Source: JAAXKN01 sp050258815 (GTDB taxonomy: Bacteria; Bacteroidota; Ignavibacteria; Ignavibacteriales; SURF-24). Taken from it: DNA of 64,000 nt. Below the pieces are notes generated by a model. The model worked only from the letters and a program-made list of their open reading frames with translations. It searched no databases and was not told the origin of the DNA. Positions 63,383-64,000 of this stretch are shown here, piece after piece (position 1 is the stretch's first letter; each line of letters begins with the position of its first letter). Made by a program: the position numbers and the translations under genes. The stretch is taken from the NCBI GenBank assembly GCA_050258815.1, contig JBLMZM010000115.1, positions 1-64,000 on the forward strand, read 5' to 3'.

Positions 63383-63445
63383 ACATTTTTCGATTTGCCT
63401 GAGTTTAGACAGGGACAGATCCGGAGTAATCCGGGTCTGCCTTAT

Positions 63446-64000
63446 TTAGCATTTGCTTAATTCCTTGTCCACAATTGGAGCCAGCTGTTCAAGCTTGTTC
63501 ATCAGCTTTTCAAAATTTTTCGGCGTCAGCGACTGATAACCATCCGAAAGGGCTTCATCCGGTTTGTTGTGTACTTCTATGATCAAACCATCAGCGCCGC
63601 ATGCAGTGGCACCCATGGACATGGCCGGAACCTTATCCCATATTCCTATACCATGCGAAGGATCCACAAATATCGGCAGGTGTGAAAGCTTCTTTATGAC
63701 CGGAATTGCATTCAGATCCAATGTGTTCCTGGTATAAGTTTCAAAAGTCCTTATACCCCTTTCACATAGTATAACGTTGAAATTACCCGCTGCTACTATG
63801 TATTCTGCACTCATCAGAAGGTCTTCAATTGATGCGGCTAAACCTCTTTTCAGTAATATCGGTTTTTTCAGCTCCCCTGCCCTTTCAAGCAGACTGAAAT
63901 TCTGCATGTTCCTGGCACCGATCTGTATTATATCTGCTACCTCGGCTACCAGGCCCAGCGTTTCGGTATCCTTGGCTTCGGTTACAATATACATCCCCAG
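63446..64000 (-). CDS. aroF: DAHP synthase (AroF/AroG type), 5'-truncated
   Basis: The C-terminal 185 residues of 3-deoxy-D-arabino-heptulosonate 7-phosphate synthase, the first enzyme of aromatic amino-acid synthesis; the frame continues past the window edge. IQIGARNMQNFSLL, PILLKRGLAASIEDLL, ILCERGIRTFE and FVDPSHGIG are the signatures of the type I-beta class, with the metal-binding residues in the last two. The first Met at 63994 is internal. A fused chorismate mutase is not present at the C-terminus. Confidence 0.93.
   Translation of the reverse strand: MGMYIVTEAKDTETLGLVAEVADIIQIGARNMQNFSLLERAGELKKPILLKRGLAASIEDLLMSAEYIVAAGNFNVILCERGIRTFETYTRNTLDLNAIPVIKKLSHLPIFVDPSHGIGIWDKVPAMSMGATACGADGLIIEVHNKPDEALSDGYQSLTPKNFEKLMNKLEQLAPIVDKELSKC

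Noticed and set aside
1..64000. tRNA, rRNA, CRISPR, IS or prophage elements
   Set aside because: I scanned intergenic regions for T-loop-like motifs, regularly spaced repeats, transposase motifs and phage genes and found none.

Overview
The window most resembles a chromosome of the Ignavibacteria (Bacteroidota/Chlorobiota group). The best single marker is the C-terminus of the protein at 31705-34092, an NYPNPFNPSTKI-type type IX secretion sorting signal. Two TonB-dependent receptors with carboxypeptidase-like N-terminal domains, an S46 peptidase, many signal-peptide and lipoprotein genes and moderate GC agree with this. No rRNA, tRNA, CRISPR array, IS element or prophage gene was found. Genes are densely packed, and several convergent pairs share terminators that overlap their stop codons.

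Layout. 1-2897 (+): the 3' end of a membrane-bound group 4 [NiFe]-hydrogenase operon, with Mrp-type antiporter subunits D (partial), E, F and G, a two-cluster ferredoxin subunit and a hydrogenase maturation protease; the catalytic subunits must lie upstream. 2973-4364 (+): a membrane histidine kinase. 4383-10135 (-): a complete hypABFCDE maturation operon. 10497-13317 (-): an RRM protein, endonuclease III and a secreted trehalase. 13524-17509 (+): a membrane protein, a winged-helix regulator, a TPR protein and a TonB-dependent receptor; a 10-bp palindrome precedes both halves of this block. 17623-29120: envelope and redox genes (cytochrome c, DUF1028 protein, tandem jelly-roll protein, FAD amine oxidase, propeller-phosphoesterase lipoprotein, haem-binding protein, second TonB-dependent receptor). 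29312-34092 (+): RecQ and a T9SS-secreted seven-repeat propeller protein. 34373-41677 (+): a small membrane protein, an SPFH/band-7-like protein and a 1872-residue fusion. 41678-54055: Kup potassium transporter, carnitine acyltransferase-like protein, S46 peptidase, MFS transporter and glutamate synthase large subunit. 54570-64000: zinc-finger/SpoIIE phosphatase, DinB protein, MFS transporter, ABC ATPase, phosphoketolase, second RecQ, PfpI protein and a partial DAHP synthase.

How the genes fit together. The first 10 kb is one physiological unit: the Mrp-linked hydrogenase couples ferredoxin/H2 chemistry to ion translocation, HypA-F build the NiFe(CN)2CO site, and the protease trims the large subunit. 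Phosphoketolase, glutamate synthase and DAHP synthase are central carbon and nitrogen enzymes.

The most unusual gene is 36059-41677. It joins two fold-type-I aminotransferase-like domains (the second with an intact PLP site) to a C-terminal domain of about 1000 residues that lines up with bacterial phosphoenolpyruvate carboxylase. That domain keeps both metal ligands, the HPT histidine and one bicarbonate-site arginine, but has lost the His and Arg of the catalytic glycine-rich loop. It may be a PEP-to-aspartate channelling enzyme or a repurposed enzyme. Second-rank items are a carnitine acyltransferase homologue with no catalytic histidine, a DksA-type zinc finger fused to a SpoIIE phosphatase, an operator-like palindrome pair in the TonB operon, and a kup leader with two mutually exclusive hairpins.
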